From positions 1 through 17,370 of the forward strand of contig CAKQDL010000040.1 in assembly GCA_934229395.1 (NCBI GenBank): a DNA stretch of 17,370 bases, in the 5' to 3' direction. The notes beneath the pieces were generated by a model. The model had not been told where the DNA came from. It saw only the letters and a list, made by a program, of their open reading frames with translations, and searched no databases. Within the stretch, counting starts at the first letter, position 1, and each line of letters starts with the position of its first letter. Shown piece after piece: positions 7,826-14,635 of the stretch. Made by a program: the position numbers and the translations under genes. Source of the DNA: an uncultured Peptococcaceae bacterium. GTDB taxonomy: Bacteria > Bacillota > Peptococcia > Peptococcales > Peptococcaceae.

Positions 7826-8689
7826 GTGAATATTAAAAAGTTTATTTCCGCAGCGATGATTGTTGCAGTAGGTGCAGTGAGTATGCCATTATCCGCTGTT
7901 GCTGACGACAACACATCCTATGTAGAGAGCCATGTTTATGTGATGCCTACAACCAACAACGCACAAAAAGGCCCAGCAAGCAAAACACCAGCAAACACAA
8001 ACAACCAGTTGCCAGATCTTAACAACACCTACATCTCATTAAAAGATGCCATGAAGGGCATTGGCGTGAATGTAAAATGGCATTCTGTGCCAACGCCATT
8101 CATCACCCTGCAAAAAGACAGCGTGACGGTTCAAGTCATGATTGATGAAGCCAACACTCTCTTGGGCACCCAAAGTGATTCCTTCGTGTATAAGCTCGAA
8201 GAAGGCAAGCTTTATGTGCCAGTGAGCTTTGTGGAATATGTTCTCGGCAACGCTAATGTGACCTACAACGCTCAAGACGCAAGCGTGACCATCCAAGCCA
8301 AGGACAGCACCCAAGCCATCACCTTCCAAAACCTTGATGCATACAAGGGCAGCGTGGATGAGAGCAACAGCGATAGCGACAGCAACAACAGCTACACCTA
8401 TTACCAAAGCGGCCAAGCCACTTGGTATGGTTCTGCCGTACAAGGCAACCTTACTGCCAGCGGTGAAGTGTTCAATATGTACGATTACACCTGCGCCCAC
8501 AACAGCCTACCATTTGGCACCAAGGTGCGTGTGACTGACGTTGATACCGGCAAAACCGTCATCGTTCGCGTTACAGACCGCGGTGGCTTCGGTGGCAGCC
8601 GCATCATCGACCTCTCATGGCAAGCAGCCAACGACCTAGGCATCGTATCCAAAGGCGTGGCCAATGTCACTTTGGAAATTGTAGGATAA
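7826..8689 (+). CDS. Secreted protein: copper-amine-oxidase-N-like domain plus RlpA-like double-psi barrel
   Basis: An exported 287-residue protein that probably acts on or binds peptidoglycan. A signal peptide (about residues 1-27; KK then a hydrophobic core ending near PLSAVADD) is followed by a Thr/Asn-rich spacer, a stalk domain resembling the copper amine oxidase N-terminal repeat (about 65-165, with LYVPVSFVEYVLG), a Ser/Asp/Asn-rich linker (about 180-200) and a C-terminal RlpA-like barrel (about 200-287). The barrel shows GQATWYG, LTASGEVFN, LPFGTKVRVTD, VTDRGGF and RIIDLS, which fits the lytic-transglycosylase-type fold including the DRG acid. I chose GTG 7826 because AAAGGAG precedes it at proper distance and the signal peptide then starts normally; ATG 7796 would lie at the transcription start. 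Enzymatic activity is inferred. Confidence 0.88.
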   Translation: MNIKKFISAAMIVAVGAVSMPLSAVADDNTSYVESHVYVMPTTNNAQKGPASKTPANTNNQLPDLNNTYISLKDAMKGIGVNVKWHSVPTPFITLQKDSVTVQVMIDEANTLLGTQSDSFVYKLEEGKLYVPVSFVEYVLGNANVTYNAQDASVTIQAKDSTQAITFQNLDAYKGSVDESNSDSDSNNSYTYYQSGQATWYGSAVQGNLTASGEVFNMYDYTCAHNSLPFGTKVRVTDVDTGKTVIVRVTDRGGFGGSRIIDLSWQAANDLGIVSKGVANVTLEIVG

Positions 8690-8695
8690 TCTTCC

Positions 8696-8733
8696 GCTCC
8701 ATTTTGTTCTCGCAAAATGGGGCTTTTTCTTTT
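8696..8733 (+). terminator. Rho-independent terminator after the RlpA-like gene
   Basis: GCTCCATTTTG (8696-8706) pairs with CAAAATGGGGC (8713-8723) around a 6-base loop, followed by TTTTTCTTTT. It begins 6 bases after the stop codon. Confidence 0.88.
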
Positions 8734-8762
8734 ATAGTGAAGGAAGAGAAAGGTGGGAAATA

Positions 8763-9092
8763 ATGAACGCATATTTGGCAAATGATTGTGATATAGAGGC
8801 CCTTGTTGATTCGGCGGCTGTTGTGGTGATTGAGATTAGCAATATGCGCTGCGGGGCTTGCGCGGCAATTGAGCATAAGCTCAAGGCCCGTTATGAAGCA
8901 GACGAGCGTGTGGCACTTTATGATGTTTTACAGGAGGCGACACCAGGTCTGTGTGCATCGCTAAATATTTACGCCTCGCCAGCGGTACTTGTGTATGTAG
9001 AGGGACGGCTGGTCATAAAAGAAGCAGGCTACTTCAGCGTGGAGGACATCTTCTCGCGCGTAGAGCGCTATCTCACGTTGCTCGAAGGATAA
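8763..9092 (+). CDS. Small thioredoxin-like protein with a CGAC active site
   Basis: A 109-residue cytoplasmic thioredoxin-fold protein. It has the strand VVVIEISN leading into Cys30-Gly-Ala-Cys33 at the start of a helix, and a likely cis-proline in ASPAV (Pro 73) followed by the strand VLVYVEGR, as in thioredoxins. CGAC replaces the canonical CGPC, so the redox potential and partners probably differ from those of housekeeping thioredoxin. It has no signal peptide. AAAGGTGGG precedes the ATG. No strong promoter is visible in the 73 bases after the preceding terminator (TATAGT at 8733-8738 is a possible -10), so expression may depend on read-through. It converges on a disulfide reductase gene, which might be a redox partner. 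Confidence 0.82.
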   Translation: MNAYLANDCDIEALVDSAAVVVIEISNMRCGACAAIEHKLKARYEADERVALYDVLQEATPGLCASLNIYASPAVLVYVEGRLVIKEAGYFSVEDIFSRVERYLTLLEG

Positions 9093-9130
9093 AAAATGTG
9101 CGTTGGTTTTTGGCCAACGCACGTTTTTTT
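9091..9130. terminator. Bidirectional terminator between convergent genes
   Basis: GTGCGTTGG (9098-9106) pairs with CCAACGCAC (9114-9122) around a short loop. An A-run on the left (9091-9096) and a T-run on the right (9124-9130) let it work in both directions. Its T-run touches the stop codon of the minus-strand reductase. Confidence 0.88.
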
Positions 9131-10649
9131 ATTGATTTTGTTCTTCTAGTGGGTAATAGGTCCAAATGCCTATTTCAGATAGGGATGGATGGGGCACCAT
9201 GGTTTCGCGCACAGTTTTTTCTTTGTGGGGATCTAAAATGCGTGAGATACCCATGGCGCGCAGTATTTTGGTTTCCTTAGAGGCGATGTCTTCGTTTAAG
9301 GGCACGAGTGGTGTACTGCCTGCGTTCATAAGGTTGAGGAAGGGCTGGATGAGGGTCGAGGCGAATGGCCCTACAGCGTGCATACCGAGGATTTTATCAC
9401 TGTCCTTATCAACGACGAGCTTAGCAAAGGCGCGTTCGGCGCTTTCTGGTTCAAAGCCTAGGGCGTAGCCTTTGGCGGTTGCGGCGTAAGGATTGATGGC
9501 GGTCGCGACGTTGTAGCCTTTTTCAAGCGCCTGTGCCTCTGTGAGGCCTACATCGGCCACTTCGGGATGGGTGAAGGTGACGGCTGGCACAAGATCATAG
9601 CGAGCCCAACGTTTATCGGTGAGGCCACTGCTCTTGTAATGGTTGTAGGCCAAAATATCAGCTTCGTAGTTGGCCTTGTGGCGGAATTGCTGACGCCCGT
9701 TGATATCACCTAGCGCGTATACGCCTGGTGCCGAGGTTTCTAAAAATTCGTTGGTGCGAATCCAACCATGGCTGTCTAGGCTGATGGTGGTGTTTTCGAG
9801 GCCCAATCCATCAGTGGCAGGGACAATGCCAGGACAAATAAAGAGGTCGCTGGCTTCTATAACGTCAAGCTCGCCGGTGGCGCGGTCTAAGAGGGTGAGG
9901 TGGATGCGGCCGTCTTTAAGGGCAACGGCAGGGGTTTCTTTGTTAAAATAGAAGCGCACGCCGTCGCGGGTCAGGTTTTCTAGACAGGCAGATGAGCAGG
10001 CTTCGTCAGACTTTGGTAAGAGGCGCACGTTGTGCTGCACGAGCTGGACCTTGGCGCCAAAGGCGCGGAAAATATGAGCAAACTCGCAGCCAATGGCACC
10101 ACCGCCAACAACGATGATGTCCTTGTAAGGCGCCTCGGGGTAGCCATCACCAAAGAAAGACTCACTGGTGTGGTAGGGCACGTTTTCGATGCCTTCCATG
10201 GCTGGAATCTTGGTTTTGCCACCGGTACCAATGTAAATGCGTGGAGCTGTCATCGACTCGCTTTTGGTACCGTCAGGATAATGGACCTCGATGGTGTGGT
10301 CGTCCAAAAAATGCGCCGTACCTTCGTAAACATCGGTGTGAGGCTCATCGAGGTAAAACTGACGCAGTGATTTGGACTCGTCAATTTTTTGCCAAACACG
10401 CTCACTCACACGCTGCCAGTCAAAGCTAACGTTTTCGGCGTGGATGCCAAGCTCTGCGGCTTCCTTGATTTCATACAAGCGGTCGGCAGCTGTAACAAGC
10501 ACCTTGGTTGGGATGCAACCGCGGGTGAGGCAGGTGCCGCCAAATTTGCCGCGCTCTATCTGGGCGCAACGTTTACCAGCAAGCTGGGCTGCCTCTAGGA
10601 CAATGTTGGCGGCGCCAGTGCCAATAACAATCATATCGTACTGTTTCAT
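9129..10649 (-). CDS. FAD-dependent pyridine nucleotide-disulfide oxidoreductase (mycothione reductase-like branch)
   Basis: A 506-residue class I flavin disulfide reductase of the family containing dihydrolipoamide dehydrogenase, glutathione reductase and mycothione reductase. It has an FAD-binding GTGAAN at 10-15, the redox-active pair Cys40/Cys45 in GGTCLTRGCIPTK, an NAD(P)-binding GGGAIG at 182-187, a second FAD motif around GDING (Asp 315), and a C-terminal interface domain with the catalytic His487/Glu492 in HPSLSE. All catalytic residues are present. The first loop is GxGxxN instead of GxGxxG, and segments such as DVYEGTAHF and STLIQPF recall mycothione reductase from memory. No 2-oxo-acid dehydrogenase genes are adjacent, arguing against a plain lipoamide dehydrogenase role. 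The substrate is unknown. GGAGG precedes the ATG by 8 bases. Confidence 0.88.
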   Translation of the reverse strand: MKQYDMIVIGTGAANIVLEAAQLAGKRCAQIERGKFGGTCLTRGCIPTKVLVTAADRLYEIKEAAELGIHAENVSFDWQRVSERVWQKIDESKSLRQFYLDEPHTDVYEGTAHFLDDHTIEVHYPDGTKSESMTAPRIYIGTGGKTKIPAMEGIENVPYHTSESFFGDGYPEAPYKDIIVVGGGAIGCEFAHIFRAFGAKVQLVQHNVRLLPKSDEACSSACLENLTRDGVRFYFNKETPAVALKDGRIHLTLLDRATGELDVIEASDLFICPGIVPATDGLGLENTTISLDSHGWIRTNEFLETSAPGVYALGDINGRQQFRHKANYEADILAYNHYKSSGLTDKRWARYDLVPAVTFTHPEVADVGLTEAQALEKGYNVATAINPYAATAKGYALGFEPESAERAFAKLVVDKDSDKILGMHAVGPFASTLIQPFLNLMNAGSTPLVPLNEDIASKETKILRAMGISRILDPHKEKTVRETMVPHPSLSEIGIWTYYPLEEQNQ

Positions 10650-10679
10650 GGTGAAACCTCCGTTTCTTGTAATGTGTTC

Positions 10680-10708
10680 ATTATAACCGAGGGGCTAGAA
10701 AATGAAAA
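10680..10708 (-). promoter_or_regulatory. Promoter of the flavin disulfide reductase gene
   Basis: On the minus strand TTTTCA (10708-10703) and a perfect TATAAT (10685-10680) are 17 bases apart, about 30 bases before the ATG at 10649. The -35 overlaps the outer stem of the upstream tatD terminator. Confidence 0.6.
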
Positions 10709-10753
10709 GCCACCGCCTGCTGTCCTCGTGGGATGCAAGCGGTGGCTTTTTTT
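10705..10753 (-). terminator. Terminator after metG-tatD
   Basis: AAAAGCCACCGC (10705-10716) pairs with GCGGTGGCTTTT (10739-10750) around a 22-base loop. It begins right at the tatD stop. Read on the minus strand the stem ends in TTTTCATTTTC. On the plus strand the T-run is longer, but no plus gene leads into it. Confidence 0.75.
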
Positions 10754-11522
10754 AAAAGGTAACGTTAAACAAGCGGCAAGCGTTGTCGTAGGTGGCGCGT
10801 TCCACCTCTTCGGTGGTGATGCCACGCAGCTTGGCAATTTCTTCGGCAACATAGCGCACGTAGGCAGGCTCGTTGCGTTTGCCGCGGAATGGCACTGGGG
10901 TCATATAGGGGCAATCTGTTTCAAGAAGTAAGCGGTCTAGGGGCATGGCCTGGGCCACTTCTTTGACGGTTTTGGCATTTTTAAAGGTAACAACACCGCC
11001 AAGGCCAATGTAAAAGCCATGGGCCACAGCCTCCTGCATCATTTCAACAGAGCCAGAATAGGCGTGGAACACACCGCCAACCTCTTCGGCGCCGTTGGCC
11101 CAGAGGGTATCGAAGCAATCTCTGTGGGCGTCGCGGTCGTGGATGATGAGGGGCTTATGGAGTGCCTTGGCGAGCGCCACATGGCGGGCCAAGAGTGCAC
11201 ATTGCTCTTCGTGAGAGGCTGTGTTCCAATAGTAGTCCAGGCCTGTTTCACCAATGGCGATGACGCGCGCGTCCCCGGCAAGCTCAGCAAGGCGCACCCA
11301 GCCTTCGTCGGTGTACTTTGGCGCATCCTCCGGGTGAAGGGCTACAGCTGCGTAAACATTGGCGTGCTCGTGGGCCGAGGCTACAGCCGCTTCTGCATCG
11401 TCAAAATTGCAGCCAATGTTGATGACGGCGTGAAGGGCCAAGGTGCGAGCCATAAAATCGTTGTAATCATCTTTAAAGGCGTCATCCATAAGATGCGCGT
11501 GGGTGTCCATTAAAAAGCTCAT
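10752..11522 (-). CDS. tatD: TatD-family metal-dependent deoxyribonuclease
   Basis: A 256-residue TIM-barrel amidohydrolase-fold nuclease of the TatD family; members trim DNA or RNA 3' ends and take part in DNA repair or turnover. The metal-binding residues are visible: His8 and His10 in DTHAHL, Glu92 in GETGLDYYW, His128 in IIHDRDAH, His153 in VFHAYSG and Asp203 in LETDCPY. Length and motifs are standard. The ATG at 11522 has GAGG 8 bases upstream, overlapping the metG stop; the alternative ATG four codons in lacks a ribosome binding site. It follows metG by 8 bases, a conserved pairing in Bacillota. Confidence 0.95.
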   Translation of the reverse strand: MSFLMDTHAHLMDDAFKDDYNDFMARTLALHAVINIGCNFDDAEAAVASAHEHANVYAAVALHPEDAPKYTDEGWVRLAELAGDARVIAIGETGLDYYWNTASHEEQCALLARHVALAKALHKPLIIHDRDAHRDCFDTLWANGAEEVGGVFHAYSGSVEMMQEAVAHGFYIGLGGVVTFKNAKTVKEVAQAMPLDRLLLETDCPYMTPVPFRGKRNEPAYVRYVAEEIAKLRGITTEEVERATYDNACRLFNVTF

Positions 11523-11530
11523 GGCGTGCC

Positions 11531-13462
11531 TCAGGAAATAGAAGCGCCAGATTGAATGGCTTCAGCGCCAACTTGGAGCACTTCAAGCACACTGTCGTCA
11601 TCGCTTGCAGCAGTGAGAATCATGCCGTGGCTCATAATGCCGCGAATTTTCTTTGGTGCAAGGTTGGCCAAAACAACGAGCTTTTTGCCAATCAAATCAG
11701 CTGGTTCCTTGTAGAAGGAACGAATGCCGCTGACGATGGTGCGTTTTTCGCCGCCAATATCAATGGTGAATTGCAAAAGCTTGTCGGCCTTTTCTACGAA
11801 TTTACATTCTTTAACAAGACCAACGCGGATGTCGAGCTTGGAGAAGTCGTCATAGGCAATTTCATCTTTGAAGGTCACAGCTGGTGCTTGAGGTGCTTCT
11901 TCCTTGATTTCGATGGACTTTGGATCCACACGAGGGAAGAGGGCGTCGCCTTTGTGAACGGTGGTGCCGGCTGGAATCATAGCCCAGTTGGTTGCATCCA
12001 CCCATTGGGCATCGGTGAGGTCTACACCGAGCTGTTCGCTCACACGTGGCGCCAAAGCAGGCATAAATGGCTTTAGGAGAATGGTTACAATGCGAATCAC
12101 TTCAGCAAGGTTGTAGAGCACAGAATTGAGGCGTGGACGATACTTATCTTCCTTTGCAAGAATCCAAGGGGTGGTTTCGTCAATGTATTTGTTGGCGCGT
12201 GCAACAAGGGCGAAGATGACCTCGAGAGCACCAGGGAAGTTGAGCTTATCAAGCTCTGCGCCCGCCTTTGCGGCGGTGGTGATGGATTGACGCACAAGGC
12301 CTTCGTCGATGCGTTCTTCTTGACCAGGCGCAGGAATTTCGCCGCCGTTGTACTTGTCAATCATCGCCACGGTACGGCTTACGAGGTTGCCGTAGTCGTT
12401 GGCGAGGTCGTTGTTGTAGCGAGTAATGAAGGATTCTTCACTGTAGTTGCCGTCTTGCCCCATTGGAATTTCGCGAAGAAGGAAGAAGCGCACAGCATCA
12501 ACGCCGTATTTGTCAATAAGCACGTGAGGGTCTACAACGTTGCCCTTGGACTTGCTCATTTTGCCGCCGTCGCTTAGGAGCCAACCGTGGCCAAAGACCT
12601 GCTTAGGAAGTGGTAGGCCTGCAGCGAGCAAAATGGTAGGCCAAATTACAGCGTGGAAGCGCGCAATGTCTTTCCCAACAAGGTGGACATCGGCTGGCCA
12701 GAATTTTTTAAAGTTAGAATCATCATCGCTGCCCCAACCGAGTGCGGTGATATAGTTGGAAAGGGCGTCGAACCACACATAGATAACGTGCTTGCCATCG
12801 AGTGGCACAGGAATACCCCAGGTAAAAGTGGAGCGGGAGATGCAGAGGTCATCGAGGCCGCCCTTAATGAAGTTGATCATTTCGTTGCGGCGGCTTTCTG
12901 GTTGGATGAAGTTTGGATGGGCATCAATGTAGGCGAGAAGCTCGTCTTGATAGTTGCTCATCTTAAAGAAATAGCTTTCTTCAGAAAGAATTTCGGTTTT
13001 TTTGCCGCAGTCTGGGCAACGGTCGCCATCAACGAGCTGCAAATCTGTAAAATAGGTTTCGCAGGAGGTGCAGTAGTTACCTTCATAGGAAGATTTGTAA
13101 ATATCGCCCTTTTCGTAGATGTCCATAAAGAGCTTTTGCACAGCTTTAACGTGAAAATCATCGGTGGTTCGGATAAATTTATCGTAGTCAATCATGAGGC
13201 GATCCCAGAGATTTTTAAAACCGCCAGGGCCTTCAACGATGTTGTCAACGTATCCCTTTGGAGAAACGCCGTTTGCAGCAGCAGCGCGTTCAATTTTTTG
13301 GCCGTGTTCGTCGCTACCGGTGAGGAAGTAGGTGTCGTAGCCGCGCATTTTTTTGTAGCGGGTCATGGTGTCGGCCATGGTGGTGCTGTAGGCGTGGCCA
13401 ATGTGGAGCTTGGCGCTTGGATAGTAAATCGGGGTTGTAATATAGAAGGTTTCGTTGCTCAT
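11531..13462 (-). CDS. metG: Methionyl-tRNA synthetase with C-terminal tRNA-binding domain
   Basis: Charges tRNA-Met with methionine. The 643-residue protein has the class I catalytic core with HIGH at 20-23 and KMSKS at 301-305, a zinc knuckle with Cys131, Cys134, Cys149 and Cys152, an anticodon-binding helical domain, and a C-terminal EMAP/OB-fold tRNA-binding domain (about residues 540-640, with KLDIRVG, GGEKRTIVSGI and LVVLANLAPKKIRG). The start at 13462 (MSNETFYITTPIYYP) is preceded by GGAGGAG; the frame is open to an ATG at 13519, but that extension would be translated across a terminator-like hairpin. It forms one unit with tatD, driven by the promoter at 13549-13577. Confidence 0.97.
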   Translation of the reverse strand: MSNETFYITTPIYYPSAKLHIGHAYSTTMADTMTRYKKMRGYDTYFLTGSDEHGQKIERAAAANGVSPKGYVDNIVEGPGGFKNLWDRLMIDYDKFIRTTDDFHVKAVQKLFMDIYEKGDIYKSSYEGNYCTSCETYFTDLQLVDGDRCPDCGKKTEILSEESYFFKMSNYQDELLAYIDAHPNFIQPESRRNEMINFIKGGLDDLCISRSTFTWGIPVPLDGKHVIYVWFDALSNYITALGWGSDDDSNFKKFWPADVHLVGKDIARFHAVIWPTILLAAGLPLPKQVFGHGWLLSDGGKMSKSKGNVVDPHVLIDKYGVDAVRFFLLREIPMGQDGNYSEESFITRYNNDLANDYGNLVSRTVAMIDKYNGGEIPAPGQEERIDEGLVRQSITTAAKAGAELDKLNFPGALEVIFALVARANKYIDETTPWILAKEDKYRPRLNSVLYNLAEVIRIVTILLKPFMPALAPRVSEQLGVDLTDAQWVDATNWAMIPAGTTVHKGDALFPRVDPKSIEIKEEAPQAPAVTFKDEIAYDDFSKLDIRVGLVKECKFVEKADKLLQFTIDIGGEKRTIVSGIRSFYKEPADLIGKKLVVLANLAPKKIRGIMSHGMILTAASDDDSVLEVLQVGAEAIQSGASIS

Positions 13463-13485
13463 TCTTTCTCCTCCAATGTGATAAT

Positions 13486-13508
13486 AAAAAACGCCCGTTG
13501 TGCAGGCG
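13486..13508 (-). promoter_or_regulatory. Terminator-like hairpin in the metG leader
   Basis: On the minus strand CGCCTG (13508-13503) pairs with CGGGCG (13497-13492) around loop CACAA and is followed by six T (13491-13486), ending about 12 bases before the GGAGGAG ribosome binding site. It lies downstream of the predicted transcription start, so it is a candidate attenuator. The leader (about 80 bases) is too short for a T-box and shows no T-box sequence. Confidence 0.55.
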
Positions 13509-13548
13509 ATTGTTTGCATGCGCTAGCCTAAAGCCAACTCATTATATA

Positions 13549-13577
13549 AGTATAAAACCCGCGTTATTCCTTGTCAA
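13549..13577 (-). promoter_or_regulatory. SigA-type promoter of metG-tatD
   Basis: On the minus strand a perfect TTGACA (13577-13572) and TATACT (13554-13549) are exactly 17 bases apart. Transcription would begin near 13542, about 80 bases before the metG ATG. Confidence 0.85.
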
Positions 13578-13584
13578 TCGTCGG

Positions 13585-13627
13585 TTGCGCGCGTTAAGCG
13601 GTGGAGAGCGGGCAGGTGCGCGCGCAA
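13585..13627. repeat. GC-rich inverted repeat between two divergent promoters
   Basis: TTGCGCGCG (13585-13593) and CGCGCGCAA (13619-13627) are exact inverted repeats separated by 25 purine-rich, G-rich bases. The block lies upstream of both the metG promoter and the NAD-operon promoter. Neither direction has a T-run after the stem, so it is not an ordinary terminator. It could be an operator or simply a GC-rich spacer. Confidence 0.5.
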
Positions 13628-13675
13628 AAAAGCTAGAAAATTTTGGCAGAATGCAAAAGCGGGCGGGAAATTACT

Positions 13676-13704
13676 TTGACCTTACCGCAGTTATTCGTTA
13701 TACT
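13676..13704 (+). promoter_or_regulatory. SigA-type promoter of the DUF695-RraB / Nudix / pncB operon
   Basis: TTGACC (13676-13681) and TATACT (13699-13704) are 17 bases apart. Transcription would begin near 13711, about 52 bases before the first ATG. Confidence 0.85.
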
Positions 13705-13710
13705 GTGTAT

Positions 13711-13740
13711 TAGTATGGCTAACTACAAATAATAGCTATT
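13711..13740 (+). promoter_or_regulatory. Possible operator: two small palindromes at the transcription start
   Basis: TAGT-N7-ACTA (13711-13725) and the perfect 10-base palindrome AATAGCTATT (13731-13740) lie from about +1 to +30 of the predicted transcript, where a repressor could block it. Both are short, and the second is AT-rich, so chance occurrence is possible. Confidence 0.3.
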
Positions 13741-13762
13741 TTTCGTAAAGAGAGGTTTATAT

Positions 13763-14623
13763 ATGGAAGATTTAGATAAAGAGATTAGAAATAAAATTGA
13801 GTTTACCTTTGCCGATGACGACGCCGAACGTCACCCAGCCCTTGATATTCCACCAGAATATGAGCTCTATGTGACCGCCATTGACGATGGCCGCGCGCTA
13901 GTCAACGTAGACTTTGCCATTGCCGACAAGGCACCAATTCCTGAGCTTCACTGGCTCATGGGTATTCAGGTAGAATTTTTGAACCCTGATGTGGATGGGT
14001 TCTACACCGAAGAGGAAGAAGAACGCATCCTTGAAATTCAAGAATACGTCATCAAGGTGATGAACGAAGAAGCACGTGCGCGTTTTGTAGGCTCTGTGAC
14101 TTACGCTGGCACCAGAATGTTCTATTTCTATGGCCCAGACGTAGAATACATTGCGCCACTCGTTGGTAAGATTTCTTCCGAATTTAACGACTACGACTTT
14201 AACTATATGAGCGACAACGATGGCCAATGGTCCTTTTTCTTCAATGCCATTTATCCAACAGAGCTCGATATGGCCCACATCCGCAACCGCTACATGGTAC
14301 AAAATCTCAAGGAATCCGGCGTAGATTTGAACCATGAATACAGCATTTACTACTATTTCTATTTCCAAGATGGCGCAAGTCGCGTGCAAGCAGCTGCAAC
14401 CTTGACCCGCCTTGGTTTTGAAGTGGTGGATGACCATATGTATGTAGAAGAATTGGAACCAATGAGCCTAGGGCTCAAGATGAAGGCCAAGCACGACCTC
14501 AACCTCATGACCCTCACCGAAAAAACCTACGAATGCTTTGAAACCATGGAAGAGCACATCGGTGTATACGATGGTTGGGAATTGGCACCACTTGAAGACG
14601 TTGATACAGATGCTTGGATATAA
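13763..14623 (+). CDS. DUF695 - RraB (regulator of RNase activity B) fusion protein
   Basis: A soluble, strongly acidic 286-residue protein. The N-terminal ~150 residues resemble DUF695, a domain of unknown function (patterns such as MFYFYGPD and GQWSFFFNAIYP). The C-terminal part (about 175-275) resembles RraB, which in Gammaproteobacteria binds and inhibits RNase E. The supporting features are HEYSIYYYFYFQDGAS, a GFEVVDD strand, and the C-terminal VYDGWEL matching the RraB ending. RraB-like domains fused to DUF695 occur in other bacteria, but their role outside proteobacteria is not established. It has GAGAGG before the ATG, leads the operon and is followed 12 bases later by the Nudix gene. 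A link to RNA decay is inference from the domain alone. Confidence 0.75.
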   Translation: MEDLDKEIRNKIEFTFADDDAERHPALDIPPEYELYVTAIDDGRALVNVDFAIADKAPIPELHWLMGIQVEFLNPDVDGFYTEEEEERILEIQEYVIKVMNEEARARFVGSVTYAGTRMFYFYGPDVEYIAPLVGKISSEFNDYDFNYMSDNDGQWSFFFNAIYPTELDMAHIRNRYMVQNLKESGVDLNHEYSIYYYFYFQDGASRVQAAATLTRLGFEVVDDHMYVEELEPMSLGLKMKAKHDLNLMTLTEKTYECFETMEEHIGVYDGWELAPLEDVDTDAWI

Positions 14624-14635
14624 GTGAGGAAATCA

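Noticed and set aside
7354..7914. A 186-codon minus-strand open frame across the nnr end and the following spacer
   Set aside because: It crosses a terminator, a promoter and parts of two real genes. Its hydrophobic look comes from AT-rich spacer DNA.
12653..13531. A 292-codon open frame on the plus strand, antisense to metG
   Set aside because: It lies wholly within metG apart from its end, has no ribosome binding site and no recognisable domain. It arises from codon bias in metG.
13463..13600. A T-box leader before metG
   Set aside because: The leader is only about 80 bases and has no recognisable T-box sequence or specifier stem; only a simple terminator-like hairpin remains.
13498..13713. 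A 71-codon plus-strand open frame in the divergent promoter region
   Set aside because: It overlaps the metG leader, both promoters and the inverted repeat, and has no ribosome binding site or recognisable product.
13898..14437. A 179-codon minus-strand open frame opposite the DUF695-RraB gene
   Set aside because: Shadow frame of a gene with clear domains, promoter and ribosome binding site; no family features of its own.
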